Numbered from the stretch's first letter, positions 1-9,740 are shown. The stretch is 64,000 bases of DNA from Victivallis vadensis (GCF_003096415.1 NZ_QEKH01000028.1:1-64000); one strand, 5' to 3'. Made by a program: numbers and translations. Notes: a model not told the origin generated them from the sequence alone.

Positions 1-46
1 GGGGGGCTACTTTTGAGAATTGGTGTGAAATAGATGAAAATGAGGG

Positions 47-68
47 GGCGTAATCAGAAAATTACGCC
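47..68. repeat. Short inverted repeat at window start
   Basis: An 8-bp perfect inverted repeat (GGCGTAAT, 47-54, against ATTACGCC, 61-68) encloses the 6-nt loop CAGAAA. It lies just before the first glycosidase-like reading frame, and an in-frame TAA (51-53) closes that frame on its upstream side. It could be a hairpin, a terminator without a T tract, or a rearrangement scar. Only the pairing is seen; the role is unknown. Confidence 0.4.
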
Positions 69-1298
69 ATTTTGAAAATTGTTAGGACAGGTGTGGGCAT
101 GACCGGGAAATTCCACTCCACCTGGGGCGAATTCGGCGGTTACAAACATCCCGACGCCCTGCGCTACGAATGCATGGCGATGCTGGCCAACGGCGCCCGG
201 TGCAGCATCGGCGACCAGCTCCATCCCGACGCCCGCCTCGATGAATCGACCTATCGCGCCATCGGACAGGCGTATGCCGAAGTCGAAGCGAAAGAAGCGT
301 GGTGCATCGGGGCGGAATCGGCGGCGGACATCGCCGTACTCTCCAACAGCGCATTCCATCGCGAAAGCACGGAATCGGCGGCGGAGACCGGCTGCGCCCG
401 GATTCTGCAGGAAGGGCACCTGCCTTTCGACCTGCTAGACCGGGAGATGGATTTTTCCGGCTACGGCCTTGTGATCCTGCCTGACGACATCCGGTGCGAC
501 GCGGCGTTGGCCGGCCGCCTGACCGGATATCTGGAACGGGGCGGAAAACTCCTGCTGTCCGGAACTTCCGGACTTGCCGCGGACAAAGACGCTTACTCCT
601 TTGACACCGGCGTCGAATATCAGGGCGTCAGCGGGTTCAACCCGGCCTATCTGCAAATGGACAAGGCGTTCGCTCCGGAATGGCTGACTTCGCCGCTGGT
701 CCTTTACGGCGCGCCGGGAAAGCTGCGGGCCGCTGCCGGGGAGCGTTGGCTCGGCAAGGTGCTGAATCCCTATTTCCAGCGTTCCTACCGGCATTTTTCC
801 TCTCACCAGCACACGCCGTTCTCCCCGGCCCCGACCGGGCTGTGCGGCGGAGTGATCCGGGATAATCTGGCGGTCCTCGCCTTTCCGGTCTTTTCCATCT
901 ACCGGGAACGCGGGCAGATCGCGCTCAAAGAGTTCCTGCTCAAGACCATCGATGTCCTGCTGGGCGGCAGGCGGCAGATCCGCTGCACGGGACTGCCCGC
1001 CGAAGGCCGGTTGACCCTGATGCGGCAGCCGGAGCGGGAAAGAACGGTCCTTCACCTGCTCTACGCGCCCAAAGTATTGAAAGGCGGCGGGAAACACCAG
1101 GTCGAAGTCATCGAGGAGCTTCCGCCCGCGCCGCCGGTCACGGTGGAGCTGCGCACCGGGTTCCGTCCGGCCCGGCTCCGCCTCGAACCGGCCGGAACGG
1201 AGCTTGCATTCTCGCAGACGGGGGAATCCATTCGCTTCACAGTCCCCGCCTTCTCCTGTCATCAGATGGTGGTCGCATACCGGAGGGAAACCAAATGA
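54..1298 (+). pseudogene. 5'-truncated glycoside hydrolase-like protein (beta-galactosidase trimerisation-type domain)
   Basis: The open frame begins right after an in-frame TAA (51-53) and has no plausible ATG start; the first candidate start is TTG at 72. The product (about 408 aa) begins in what should be mid-protein: the stretch GMTGKFHSTWGEFGG followed by SIGDQLHP is normally preceded by a TIM-barrel catalytic domain in a PVC/Bacteroidetes family of putative glycosidases. Residues about 100-210 look like the amidotransferase-like trimerisation domain of GH42 enzymes (GYGLVILPDD, then YLERGGKLLLSG), followed by a C-terminal beta region. No catalytic domain is present, so a decayed or rearranged gene is more likely than a complete one. 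Its stop overlaps the next start (ATGA), so the two were probably co-transcribed. Confidence 0.6.
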
Positions 1299-2818
1299 GC
1301 CTTTATATCAACGACGACGCGTGGTGTTTCTTCGCGAACCGTTCGGGAGCGCCGTGGCACTCCCCGATCGTGGAGACGATGGACGAGGCCGGCCTGAAAC
1401 GGCACATCGATTATTATGCGGTTCCCGGCGTCACCGGCATTCTGTTCAATCCGAACGCGATGCGGGCATTCTTCGACAGCCGCGCCTTCGAGCCGCTCTG
1501 GAAAGGACTGGAAGAAGGCGATGACGGCAAGGCACGCTATCAGGGCCGCGAACTCGAAACCCGCTGCGGCGCCCCGGAGGACTTCGCCACTCTCTGCCGC
1601 AACGTCAAAGCCCTGTTTCAGAATGTGAAAGACCCTTACCGCTTCCGGTACGACTACTGCCGGAAGAAAGGGGTCGAAATGTGGATTTCGATGCGGATGA
1701 ACGACGTTCATTACGCGGACGATCCGACCCGGATCATGCACGGGGAATTATGGCGGGACCATCCGGAATACCGGAGGGCCGCTTATAAGGAAAAGTATTC
1801 GTTCTGGTTCTCCCAGTGTCTGGACTACGGAGAAAAAGCGGTATGGGATCACCATTTCACACTGGTCCGGGAATACTTCGAACGCTTTGAAATGGACGGC
1901 TTCGAACTGGACTGGATGCGCAGTCCCTTCTATTTCAAGCCCGGCTTCGCTGAACCGAATTGCGGGCTCCTGACCGAATTCATGCGCGGCGTGAAACATC
2001 TGGCGCGGGAGGCCGCCGGCCGCCGGGGCCATCCGGTCAAAATCAACGTCCGGGTTCCGAGCCACCCGGAGGAGGCGCTTTACGCCGGGCTGGATGTGGT
2101 CAACTGGTGCCGGGAGGGACTGGCGGACATGGTGACGCCCAGCCCTTATTTCCAGACCTCGGAATCCGGCTTGCCGGTGAAACTGTGGCGCCGGCTCCTG
2201 CCGGACGGTGTCGCGCTGCTCCCCTGTCTGGAACAGCACGTCGGCAGTTCGCTGCCGGTCCGCATGAAGAGCACCCCGGAAATCGACACCGGTTTCGCCT
2301 CCTCGTACTATCAGCAGGGAGCGGACGGCATCTACCTGTTCAACCATCTGTACCGTGACAGCATCAATAACTGGGAAAGCCAGCGGAAACTCTACACTTT
2401 CCTCGGCTCCGCCTGCGCACTGTCCCGGAAATCCCGGCGGCATGTCGCGACTTATCATGAGTGCATGGTCGAGGGAATTTCGGGGCGTGCGGCTTTTGAC
2501 GACAACATCCCCGCGAACGGCAGTGTTTCCGTACGCCTCAACGGCGGCAGCATTCCGGCAGGCAGCGAAAGCCGCGTTCTCCTCGGCACTGCGGTTCCGC
2601 TTCCCGGCTCGGCGGAAATCCGGCTGAACACCGTGGTATGCATGCCCGCACCCCCGCCCGCGCCGTTGCCGTTGCCGGAGGTTCCGCTGGAACTGAATGC
2701 GTTTTCCGTTCCGGCCGGGACGCTCCACGACGGCGAAAACCTGATCGAGATCATCAACCGGAGCGATGCGGAAATCCGCCTGCGATGGGCCGAAATCCAT
2801 ATTCGGGTCGGAGAATAG
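1295..2818 (+). CDS. Putative TIM-barrel glycoside hydrolase-like protein
   Basis: This is a 507-aa cytoplasmic-looking protein with no signal peptide. It starts at an ATG overlapping the upstream stop by 4 nt. The barrel-like N-terminal two thirds includes KGVEMWISMRMNDVH and then YFERFEMDGFELDWMRSP, an acidic strand-end motif (D-G-x-E-L-D-W) typical of glycosidase-like barrels such as the GHL10 type. The last ~110 residues look like a small beta-sandwich (VSVRLNGGSIPAGSESRVLLG, NLIEIINRSDAEIRLRWAEI). The substrate cannot be read from the sequence. The truncated glycosidase relative upstream suggests a former carbohydrate-catabolic operon. The family assignment is tentative. Confidence 0.7.
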   Translation: MSLYINDDAWCFFANRSGAPWHSPIVETMDEAGLKRHIDYYAVPGVTGILFNPNAMRAFFDSRAFEPLWKGLEEGDDGKARYQGRELETRCGAPEDFATLCRNVKALFQNVKDPYRFRYDYCRKKGVEMWISMRMNDVHYADDPTRIMHGELWRDHPEYRRAAYKEKYSFWFSQCLDYGEKAVWDHHFTLVREYFERFEMDGFELDWMRSPFYFKPGFAEPNCGLLTEFMRGVKHLAREAAGRRGHPVKINVRVPSHPEEALYAGLDVVNWCREGLADMVTPSPYFQTSESGLPVKLWRRLLPDGVALLPCLEQHVGSSLPVRMKSTPEIDTGFASSYYQQGADGIYLFNHLYRDSINNWESQRKLYTFLGSACALSRKSRRHVATYHECMVEGISGRAAFDDNIPANGSVSVRLNGGSIPAGSESRVLLGTAVPLPGSAEIRLNTVVCMPAPPPAPLPLPEVPLELNAFSVPAGTLHDGENLIEIINRSDAEIRLRWAEIHIRVGE

Positions 2819-2849
2819 CCTGCAATAACGGGAATTTGGGAAGAGCATC

Positions 2850-2877
2850 TTGATCATTCGGGAATTGATGCTATAGT
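2850..2877 (+). promoter_or_regulatory. Putative sigma-70 promoter of the MATE gene
   Basis: TTGATC and TATAGT are separated by 16 bp, about 115 nt upstream of the MATE start. The same TATAGTAA box recurs before mraY and rpmF in this window, which supports the call. It is sequence-based only. Confidence 0.45.
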
Positions 2878-2992
2878 AAAGGCCATTCGTTTCCGCCGCG
2901 TCCGTCGCATCCCCACCGCAGCAGGCCTGTCGCCGCGGTGTCACTCCTCGGACGCAGTATTCCGTAAACAGGCAGAAAAATCCGGTTTTCCC

Positions 2993-4417
2993 ATGTCCTC
3001 TTCCGTCTCCGAACGCCTGACCCATGAGCTCGGCACCCAGTCGATTCTGAAGCTGCTGCTGCGCTTCAGCATTCCGTCGCTGATCAGCAATCTGATGTTC
3101 ACCGTCTACAATGTGGTGGACCGCCTTTTCATCAGCTGGAAACTCGGCACCGACGCGATTGCCGGAGTCGGAATCACCTTTTATCTTTTCATGATCTTCA
3201 TCGCGGTCGGCATGATGTTCGGCATCGGCGGCGGCACGCTGGTCTCCCTGAAGCTCGGGGAAAAGGACAAGGAGTCCGCCGAACGCATCCTCGGCAACGT
3301 GATCATGATCTTCCTCGTCGGCGGGGCGCTGACCACGCTGCTCGGCTTCCTGTTCCTGAAACCGCTGCTCTACTGCTTCGGCGCAAGCGAGGCGACCTAT
3401 CCCTACGCCGCCGAATACTTCCGCATCCTGCTCTGGTTCATGGCCGCCGACTTCCTGTCGATGGGAACCACCAACATCATCCGCGCCGAAGGCAGCCCGA
3501 ACTTCTCCATGTGGTACATCGCGGTCGGCTGCATCGCCAACGTCGTGTTGGACTACATCTTCATCATGGAGTGGAACTGGGGCATCGCCGGGGCGGCGTG
3601 GGCGACCGGCATCTCCAAGGTTTTCTCAACGCTGCTGATGTTCTGGCACTTCTCGGTCGGCCCGTTCCGCTACCTGACGCTGCGCCGGCGCAATTTGCGG
3701 ATCGACTGGCACTATCTGTGCGCGATGAGCGCGATCGGCCTGTCGCCGCTGATCCTGCAGAGCATCAATTCGGTGCTGAACGCCCTGATCAACACCACGC
3801 TGCTCCGGAACGGCGGCGACAAGGCGGTCGCGTCGATGACCTGCATTTCGACGATCATCATGCTGATCATGATTCCGACTTTCGGCGTGATGATGGGCTA
3901 CCAGCCGATCGTCGGCTACAACTACGGCGCCGAACAGTTCCGGCGGGTGGCGCAGACGCTCAAGGGTGCCTTTCTGATGAGTGAAATCATGACGCTTTTC
4001 CTGTACATACCGGTGATGATCTTCGCTCCGGCGGTGGTGGGCTGGTTCTGCAACAGCGATCCCGACGTGGTGCCGATGGCGGCGCACGGGCTGCGGGTGT
4101 TCTTCCTGCTCTTTCCGCTGTGGCCGATCTTCTGCATCGGCTCGAATTTCTTCCAGGCGACCGGGCGGCCCCGGAAGACCATCTTCCTGACCATCTTCCG
4201 CAACGGAGTCTGCTTTCTCGGCAGCATCCTGATCCTGCCGCGCTTTTTCGCGCTCGACGGAGTATGGGCCACGGCTCCGATCGCCGACGGCATCGCCGCA
4301 CTGTTCATCTTCTTCCTGCTCTATCTGGAGTTCCGCCAGCTCAGGCACAAGGAGGCGCACGCACTCCGCCGCCGGAACTCCGCGGCCCGCGGACCTGCCG
4401 TCGCACCGGAGATGTGA
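2993..4417 (+). CDS. MATE family efflux transporter
   Basis: The 474-aa inner-membrane protein has about 12 hydrophobic segments in two similar halves, as in the MATE family (Na+ or H+ coupled export of drugs or metabolites). The N-terminal half contains NLMFTVYNVVDRLFISWKLG and GVGITFYLF. The second half contains GYQPIVGYNYGA, the pseudo-repeat of the MATE motif. Length is typical (about 450-480 aa). It stands alone behind its own promoter-like sequence. The C-terminal ~25 residues are basic and proline/alanine rich. The substrate cannot be predicted. Confidence 0.9.
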   Translation: MSSSVSERLTHELGTQSILKLLLRFSIPSLISNLMFTVYNVVDRLFISWKLGTDAIAGVGITFYLFMIFIAVGMMFGIGGGTLVSLKLGEKDKESAERILGNVIMIFLVGGALTTLLGFLFLKPLLYCFGASEATYPYAAEYFRILLWFMAADFLSMGTTNIIRAEGSPNFSMWYIAVGCIANVVLDYIFIMEWNWGIAGAAWATGISKVFSTLLMFWHFSVGPFRYLTLRRRNLRIDWHYLCAMSAIGLSPLILQSINSVLNALINTTLLRNGGDKAVASMTCISTIIMLIMIPTFGVMMGYQPIVGYNYGAEQFRRVAQTLKGAFLMSEIMTLFLYIPVMIFAPAVVGWFCNSDPDVVPMAAHGLRVFFLLFPLWPIFCIGSNFFQATGRPRKTIFLTIFRNGVCFLGSILILPRFFALDGVWATAPIADGIAALFIFFLLYLEFRQLRHKEAHALRRRNSAARGPAVAPEM

Positions 4418-4437
4418 CAGACCCGTCGCAGCCCCCT

Positions 4438-4457
4438 GAAAAAATCGCTTTTTTCAC
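4438..4457 (+). terminator. Possible weak terminator after the MATE gene
   Basis: An A/T-rich perfect hairpin, TGAAAAAA - TCGC - TTTTTTCA, lies 20 nt after the MATE stop. The 3' arm itself supplies the T run. The stem is weak, so this is a low-confidence call. Confidence 0.3.
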
Positions 4458-4547
4458 CGGAAGCATGTCGAAAAATCCCGCGTTGGTGATATAGTAAAAG
4501 CCTGTATTGTCAACCCCAATTTTTTATATGGAAAGTTTGTTCGAGCG

Positions 4548-5639
4548 ATGCTTTACCTTCTCTCCCAATTCAGCGATCATTTCGGGCCGCTGCGCCTCTT
4601 CGACTATGTGACGTTCCGGGCCGGCGGCGCGGCTCTGACCGCCTTTTTGCTGGTCATCCTGCTCGGAGGCTGGACCGCCCGGAAGCTCAAGGCGCTGAAC
4701 GCACAGGCCGCCACCCGGCTGGAGGGCCTCGTCCCCGCCGAATTCATCGACCGGGAAAAGGACCGGACTCCCTGCATGGGCGGCGTGCTGCTGATCGGCG
4801 CAACCCTCGTCAGCAGCGTTCTCTGGAACCAGATCGACGATCCGATTTCGATTGTGCTGATCCTGAGCACGCTCGGATTCTCGCTGATCGGCTTCTACGA
4901 CGATTTCATGAAGGTGGTCTACAAGCGGCGCGACGGCATTCCCGGCAAACTCAAACTGCTCGGACAGTTCCTGGTCGCGGGACTTTCGGTCTGGTACCTG
5001 AGCCGGATTCCGGAGCTCAGCGTGCTGATGCGCCAGCTGATGGTGCCGTTCTTCAAAGAGCCGGTCTACACCGGATTCTGGACGCTCCCCTTCGCCGCAA
5101 TCGTGGTCGTCGGAGCCTCCAACGCGGTGAACCTGACCGACGGCAAGGACGGACTCGCGACCGGCTGCACAATCTTCTGCACGCTGACCTACGCCGCCTT
5201 CGCCTATCTGATGGGACACAAGATTTTCGCGGGACACCTGAACATTCCCTTCATCGCCGGCGCCGAGGAGGCGATGGTGTTCGCGGCCGCGATCTGCGGC
5301 GCCTGCATCGGATTCCTGTGGCACAACTGCCATCCCGCCTCAATGTTCATGGGGGACACCGGCAGCCTTGCGCTCGGCGGAGCGGTCGGCATGCTCGCGG
5401 TGCTGGTGCGGCAGGAGATCCTGCTGGTGCTGGTCGGCGGAGTCTTCGTGATGGAAGCGGTTTCGGTGATGCTTCAGGTCGCGTCGTTCAAGACCACCGG
5501 GAAACGCATCTTCCTCTGCGCCCCGATTCACCACCACTTCGAACGCAAGGGCTGGACCGAAACCCAGATTGTCGTTCGCTTCTGGATTCTCGCCGGAGTA
5601 TTCGCGCTGATGGCCCTCGCCACGCTCAAACTGCGCTGA
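4548..5639 (+). CDS. mraY: Phospho-N-acetylmuramoyl-pentapeptide transferase (MraY)
   Basis: MraY transfers phospho-MurNAc-pentapeptide from the UDP precursor to undecaprenyl phosphate, forming lipid I at the cytoplasmic face of the inner membrane. The 363-aa polytopic protein has the family signatures in order: GFYDDFMKVV (catalytic Asp pair, ~residue 120), NLTDGKDGLATG (~195), MFMGDTGSLALGG (~270) and APIHHHFERKGW (~325). Length matches the family. It is not embedded in a dcw cluster: the neighbours are a MATE exporter and a convergent symporter, so it appears to be separately expressed from its own promoter. Function is very well supported. Confidence 0.97.
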   Translation: MLYLLSQFSDHFGPLRLFDYVTFRAGGAALTAFLLVILLGGWTARKLKALNAQAATRLEGLVPAEFIDREKDRTPCMGGVLLIGATLVSSVLWNQIDDPISIVLILSTLGFSLIGFYDDFMKVVYKRRDGIPGKLKLLGQFLVAGLSVWYLSRIPELSVLMRQLMVPFFKEPVYTGFWTLPFAAIVVVGASNAVNLTDGKDGLATGCTIFCTLTYAAFAYLMGHKIFAGHLNIPFIAGAEEAMVFAAAICGACIGFLWHNCHPASMFMGDTGSLALGGAVGMLAVLVRQEILLVLVGGVFVMEAVSVMLQVASFKTTGKRIFLCAPIHHHFERKGWTETQIVVRFWILAGVFALMALATLKLR

Positions 5640-5727
5640 CTTCCCGGAGTGCCTCCGGCGGCCGAGGGCCTTGCCCGGCGAACCGCTCCGGCAATCGTGA
5701 GAAATTTCGGCGGCTCTCCGGTACGGT

Positions 5728-7098
5728 TCAGTGCCGGGCCGCCTTGTCCACAAACTCGGCCTTCGGGTCGTCGTAAACCGTCTTGTTGAAATTGCCGGTG
5801 AATCTGGCCGTGCCGAGCGCCGAAACCATGCCGTCACTGACATTCAGCGCCGTCCTGCCCATATCGATCAGCGGTTCGATCGCGATCAGCAGTCCAGCGA
5901 TTCCCACCGGCAGTCCCAGCGCCGACAGCACCATGATTCCGGCGAAGGTCGCACCGCCTCCCACCCCGGCGATCCCGATCGAAACCACGGTGATCGTCAG
6001 CACCATCACAAGAAAGAAACCGGGAGTCATCGAACGCCCCACCGTCGGAAGCACCATCACCACCAGCATTGCCGGGTAGATGGCGGCGCAGCCGTTCTGT
6101 CCGATCGAAACTCCGAGCGAGGCCGTCAGATTGGCGACGCCGCCGGATACTCCCATTTTCTCGGTCAGGGCGCGGACCGTCAGCGGCAGGGTTCCCGCGC
6201 TGGTTCTGGAGGTGAAGGCGAAGCTCAGCGTCGCCAGCGCCTTTTTACAGTAGGTCAACGGATTCAGCCGCAACATTGTCAGAATCAGCGCGTGAATCAG
6301 GAACATCAGGAAGATCGCCGAGTAAGACGCAATTACGAATTTCATCAATTTCAGGATGCCGGCAAAATCCCCTCCGGCAATCGTGCTGGTCATCAATGAG
6401 AAAATGCCGTACGGCGTGAGCATGATGATCATCATTACGATTTCCACCACGAGGGTATTCAGCGCGTTGATCCATCCGGTGAACAGCTCGGCCTGTTCCG
6501 GCTCGTAGGTGCGTACGCCGATGATCCCGACTCCGACCAGGCAGGCGATCAGCACGACGGAAAGCGTCGCGTTCGGGCCCTGTCCCGTCATCGCATAAAA
6601 GGGGTTTTCCGGAATGATTCCGACGATGGTGTCCTCCAGCAGCCCCATATTGCCTGCCTGATCCTGCAGCGAGTGCGTGGTGTGGGCTTCGGATTCTCCG
6701 ATGGCAATCCCCTCCGCGGTGAGGTGGAAACTCATGGCGGTCAATCCGCCGACGGTCGCCGCGATTGCGGCGGTTCCCAGCAGGAACACCAGCGACCACG
6801 CGGCTATTCTGCCCATCTGCCGGCCCGATTTCTGGTTGATGATCGCGCAGACGATCGACACGAAGATCAGCGGAACGACCATCATTTTCAGCAGACGGAC
6901 ATAGATGCTGCCGACGATTCCGATCCACCTCAGGCTCCGAGCGGCGGTTTCGCCGTCGAACAAATTCAGGAACACCCCGAAACCGACTGCACCGGCCAGA
7001 GCCGACAAAACCAGAATATTGAAGGAGACCTTTTTCCTCTGCAGAATAAAAAGGCCGACAACACCCGACAGAAAAATACAGACATTCAATATAATCAC
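5728..7098 (-). CDS. tcyP: L-cystine / dicarboxylate-type symporter (TcyP/YdjN-like)
   Basis: This is a 456-aa member of the DAACS (Glt-type) cation symporter family with the N-terminal hairpin and about 8 transmembrane segments. The signature region is TSRTSAGTLPLTVRAL (~290) followed by GQNGCAAIYPAMLVVM. The latter motif is characteristic of the cystine transporters TcyP/YdjN rather than glutamate or C4-dicarboxylate carriers. The start is GTG with an AAGAAGG Shine-Dalgarno-like sequence. It is divergent from the fused glutathione synthetase across a ~250-bp gap, which fits a role in cystine supply for gamma-glutamylcysteine. Substrate specificity is inferred from motif and context. Confidence 0.8.
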   Translation of the reverse strand: MIILNVCIFLSGVVGLFILQRKKVSFNILVLSALAGAVGFGVFLNLFDGETAARSLRWIGIVGSIYVRLLKMMVVPLIFVSIVCAIINQKSGRQMGRIAAWSLVFLLGTAAIAATVGGLTAMSFHLTAEGIAIGESEAHTTHSLQDQAGNMGLLEDTIVGIIPENPFYAMTGQGPNATLSVVLIACLVGVGIIGVRTYEPEQAELFTGWINALNTLVVEIVMMIIMLTPYGIFSLMTSTIAGGDFAGILKLMKFVIASYSAIFLMFLIHALILTMLRLNPLTYCKKALATLSFAFTSRTSAGTLPLTVRALTEKMGVSGGVANLTASLGVSIGQNGCAAIYPAMLVVMVLPTVGRSMTPGFFLVMVLTITVVSIGIAGVGGGATFAGIMVLSALGLPVGIAGLLIAIEPLIDMGRTALNVSDGMVSALGTARFTGNFNKTVYDDPKAEFVDKAARH

Positions 7099-7267
7099 AA
7101 TGCAACCGCCTTCTTCATTAAAAAAACAGGCGCCGTTCCGGACCGGGGCGCCGGACTCCTGTGATTAATTATAACTTTCCATTGATAAATTGCAAGCGAT
7201 CCGCCCGATTTGAGCGGAAGTTTTGCCGCCGCGCGGGAAATTTCCGAGGGGAAATCCGCCGCCCGGT

Positions 7268-7295
7268 TTGACCTGTTGCGTTTTTGCTGTATGCT
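7268..7295 (+). promoter_or_regulatory. Putative promoter of gshF
   Basis: TTGACC and TATGCT are 16 bp apart, about 50 nt upstream of the gshF start, in the divergent intergenic region. A strong Shine-Dalgarno (AGGAGGAGG) follows at the gene. The call is sequence-based only. Confidence 0.45.
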
Positions 7296-7347
7296 ATAAG
7301 GGAGGAGCATTTATTTTGACTTCATCAAGTTTCAGGAGGAGGAAACC

Positions 7348-9570
7348 ATGAAGAACCATACGGAAATTGCAGAAAAGCTGAATGGGAAATCGATCATCCG
7401 CGCGGCGGGCGAAGCGTTGCGCGGCCGCGCCAATTGCAGAATCGGAGTTGAACGCGAAAGCCTGCGCTGTACCGCCTCCGGCGAGCTGGCCGAAACCGCC
7501 CACCCGGAAACGCTGGGCAGAAAGGACGACAACCCGTTTTTCACCGCGGACTGGGCGGAGAGCCAGATCGAGTTGAAAACCCCGCCGTGTGAATCGCCGC
7601 TGGCCTGCCACCGCTTTCTGGAAACGCTGACCGACATCGCGCTGCGGGAGTTGGCCGCCCGGCATGAATTGCTGTGGCCGCTTTCCACGCCGTGCCTCCT
7701 GCCGGAACCCGACCGGATCGCCTGCGCCCGGTTTGAAAATGCCGCCGAAAATCTCAGGCGGCGGAAACTCAGGGAGAAATATCCGGTCGAGATGCTGCTG
7801 CTCTCCGGGATTCACTACAATTTTTCCTTCGATGACGGGCTGCTGCGCCGGATCGCGGGCGACGGGGAACTTCAGGCGGTCCGGGAGGGCTGCTATCTGA
7901 AAACCATCCGCAATCTGTACCGGATGCTGTGGTTTGCGGTCGGCCTGCTCGGAGCATCTCCCGCTTCCGCCGGGGACAGGGAAATTCAGGTGTCGATCCG
8001 CAACTCTCCGGCCGGTTACCGCACCCTCAGCTCCGCCCGGCTGGACTATTCGTCAGTCCGGGCTTACCGGGAGAGCGTGGACCGCTGCCTGAAAGCGGGG
8101 CTGATCGCCACGGAACACGAACTGTACACTCCGATCCGGCTGCGTTTCGCCGGGGCCGCAACGGACGATGCGCCGGAAATCGACCGGCTGGAGCTGCGCA
8201 TTCCGGACCTCAACCCGTTTGAAAAATGCGGGATTTCGCCGGTCGATATGGAATTTCTCCGGCTGCTGTTCTTCCACTCTCTCCTGACCGATGAAACGGA
8301 GCTGGAGAAATTTGCCGACGATGCCGACGCGGTCGCCGAATACGGCTTTTCCCCCGATCAGAGCCGTAAGGCGGGAAAGCTGCTGGAGCGGCTCGCGGAA
8401 ACGGCCCGAAACATATCCGTTGAGCTTCCGGACGTACTTGAACAGGCCGGCAAGCGGCTGCACCATCCGCAACTCTCCTATGCCCGGCGAATCCGGGAAA
8501 CCGGGGAGCGTTCTCCCGAATGGCTCCGGCTGGCTGAATCCTACCGGGATCAGGCGCTGGCCGAAGCGTGGCGGCTGCCGGGCTTCGACGACCTCGAACT
8601 TTCCACCCAGTGCATCATCCGCGAAGCGATCAAAGGGGGGATTTCATTCGAGGTGATCAGCCGGGCGGACAACATCCTCCGGCTCCGGAAAGGGACGCGG
8701 TGCGACTATGTGGTCCAGGGAACCAAGACCTCCCTCGACACCTATGTGACGCCCCTGCTGATGGGAAACAAGGTCGTCAGCAAACAGCTTCTGCGTGAAC
8801 ACGGCCTGCAAACGCCCGCCGGAATCGAATTTCAGCCGGACTCCGGCAACGCGGCGGAAGCCATCCGCCCCTTTGTCGGCAAAACCGCCGTCGTCAAACC
8901 CGTATCGACCAATTACGGCATCGGCATATCCGTATTTGAAAATCCGGCGACCGAAAAACAGCTTCTGGAAGCGGTCAGGCTGGCGGGCCGATTCGACCGC
9001 CATATCCTGATCGAAGAGTACTGCCCGGGCCGGGAATTCCGTTTTCTGGTCATTGCGGGCAGGACGTTCGCCGTCACTCACCGCCGCGCGTGCCACGTCG
9101 TCGGCGACGGCGTCTCGACGATACGCGCACTGATCGAACAGGCGAACCGCAATCCGTGGCGCGCGCCGGGACACCACCGTCCGCTGGTCACGATCGTGGC
9201 GGACGAGGCGATGAAACAATATCTGGCGCTGCAGAAATTGGACCTTGACAGCGTGATACCGGCGGGACAGGACGTTCAGCTGCGGCGCATTTCCAACATC
9301 AGCGCCGGAGGCGAGGCCTGCGACGCCACCGACATCATGCCGGAGCGTTTCAAAAGGATTGCGGAACAGGCCGCCGCGGCCTTCAACGCCGTAGTCTGCG
9401 GAGTCGACATCATCATTGCGGAACCGCTCACTTCCGCTTCCGCCTGCGCGGTGATCGAAGCCAACTTCAATCCGGCTTTGCTGATTCATGAATTTCCGGC
9501 GGAAGGGAAACCGCGTCCGGCCGCCCGGCAGATTCTGATTGCGCTGGGATTGCTCGACCGAAAACTATAG
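7348..9570 (+). CDS. gshF: Bifunctional glutamate-cysteine ligase / glutathione synthetase (GshF)
   Basis: The 740-aa protein has the length of GshF/GshAB fusions. The N-terminal ~460 residues form a gamma-glutamylcysteine ligase domain (RIGVERESLRCTASG, HPETLGRKDDNPFFTADWAESQIEL, LLSGIHYNFSF). The C-terminal ~260 residues form an ATP-grasp domain (VVKPVSTNYGIGISVFEN, LIEEYCPGREFRFLVI, CGVDIIIAEP, VIEANFNP) performing the glycine addition normally done by GshB. Together they make glutathione from Glu, Cys and Gly in the cytoplasm. The strong AGGAGGAGG before ATG 7348 fixes the start. The cystine-type symporter lies divergently upstream. GshF-type fusions are otherwise best known from Firmicutes and Pasteurellaceae. 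Confidence 0.93.
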   Translation: MKNHTEIAEKLNGKSIIRAAGEALRGRANCRIGVERESLRCTASGELAETAHPETLGRKDDNPFFTADWAESQIELKTPPCESPLACHRFLETLTDIALRELAARHELLWPLSTPCLLPEPDRIACARFENAAENLRRRKLREKYPVEMLLLSGIHYNFSFDDGLLRRIAGDGELQAVREGCYLKTIRNLYRMLWFAVGLLGASPASAGDREIQVSIRNSPAGYRTLSSARLDYSSVRAYRESVDRCLKAGLIATEHELYTPIRLRFAGAATDDAPEIDRLELRIPDLNPFEKCGISPVDMEFLRLLFFHSLLTDETELEKFADDADAVAEYGFSPDQSRKAGKLLERLAETARNISVELPDVLEQAGKRLHHPQLSYARRIRETGERSPEWLRLAESYRDQALAEAWRLPGFDDLELSTQCIIREAIKGGISFEVISRADNILRLRKGTRCDYVVQGTKTSLDTYVTPLLMGNKVVSKQLLREHGLQTPAGIEFQPDSGNAAEAIRPFVGKTAVVKPVSTNYGIGISVFENPATEKQLLEAVRLAGRFDRHILIEEYCPGREFRFLVIAGRTFAVTHRRACHVVGDGVSTIRALIEQANRNPWRAPGHHRPLVTIVADEAMKQYLALQKLDLDSVIPAGQDVQLRRISNISAGGEACDATDIMPERFKRIAEQAAAAFNAVVCGVDIIIAEPLTSASACAVIEANFNPALLIHEFPAEGKPRPAARQILIALGLLDRKL

Positions 9571-9674
9571 AAAAGGCCATATCCCAATCGTATTTCCGAC
9601 TGCAACGCGCCAATGCGGAATTTACCGACAGACTTTTCGTATCCCGTTTATGAATGCAAAGCGCAGTCACGCGG

Positions 9675-9700
9675 AAAAGCCTGCCGTTTTAAAGGCAGGC
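9675..9700 (-). terminator. Probable terminator of the argB-aroK-aroC operon
   Basis: Read on the minus strand, a 7-bp stem GCCTGCC / GGCAGGC with an 8-nt loop is followed by TTTT, about 40 nt past the aroC stop. On the plus strand no T tract follows, so it probably serves the aro operon rather than gshF. Confidence 0.55.
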
Positions 9701-9740
9701 GGGTCTGCCCGCCGAAGGCGAAATCCCGGATTATCGTGCA

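Noticed and set aside
5640-5727. Terminator between mraY and the symporter
   Set aside because: GC-rich short inverted words occur, but no stem with a following T run on either strand.
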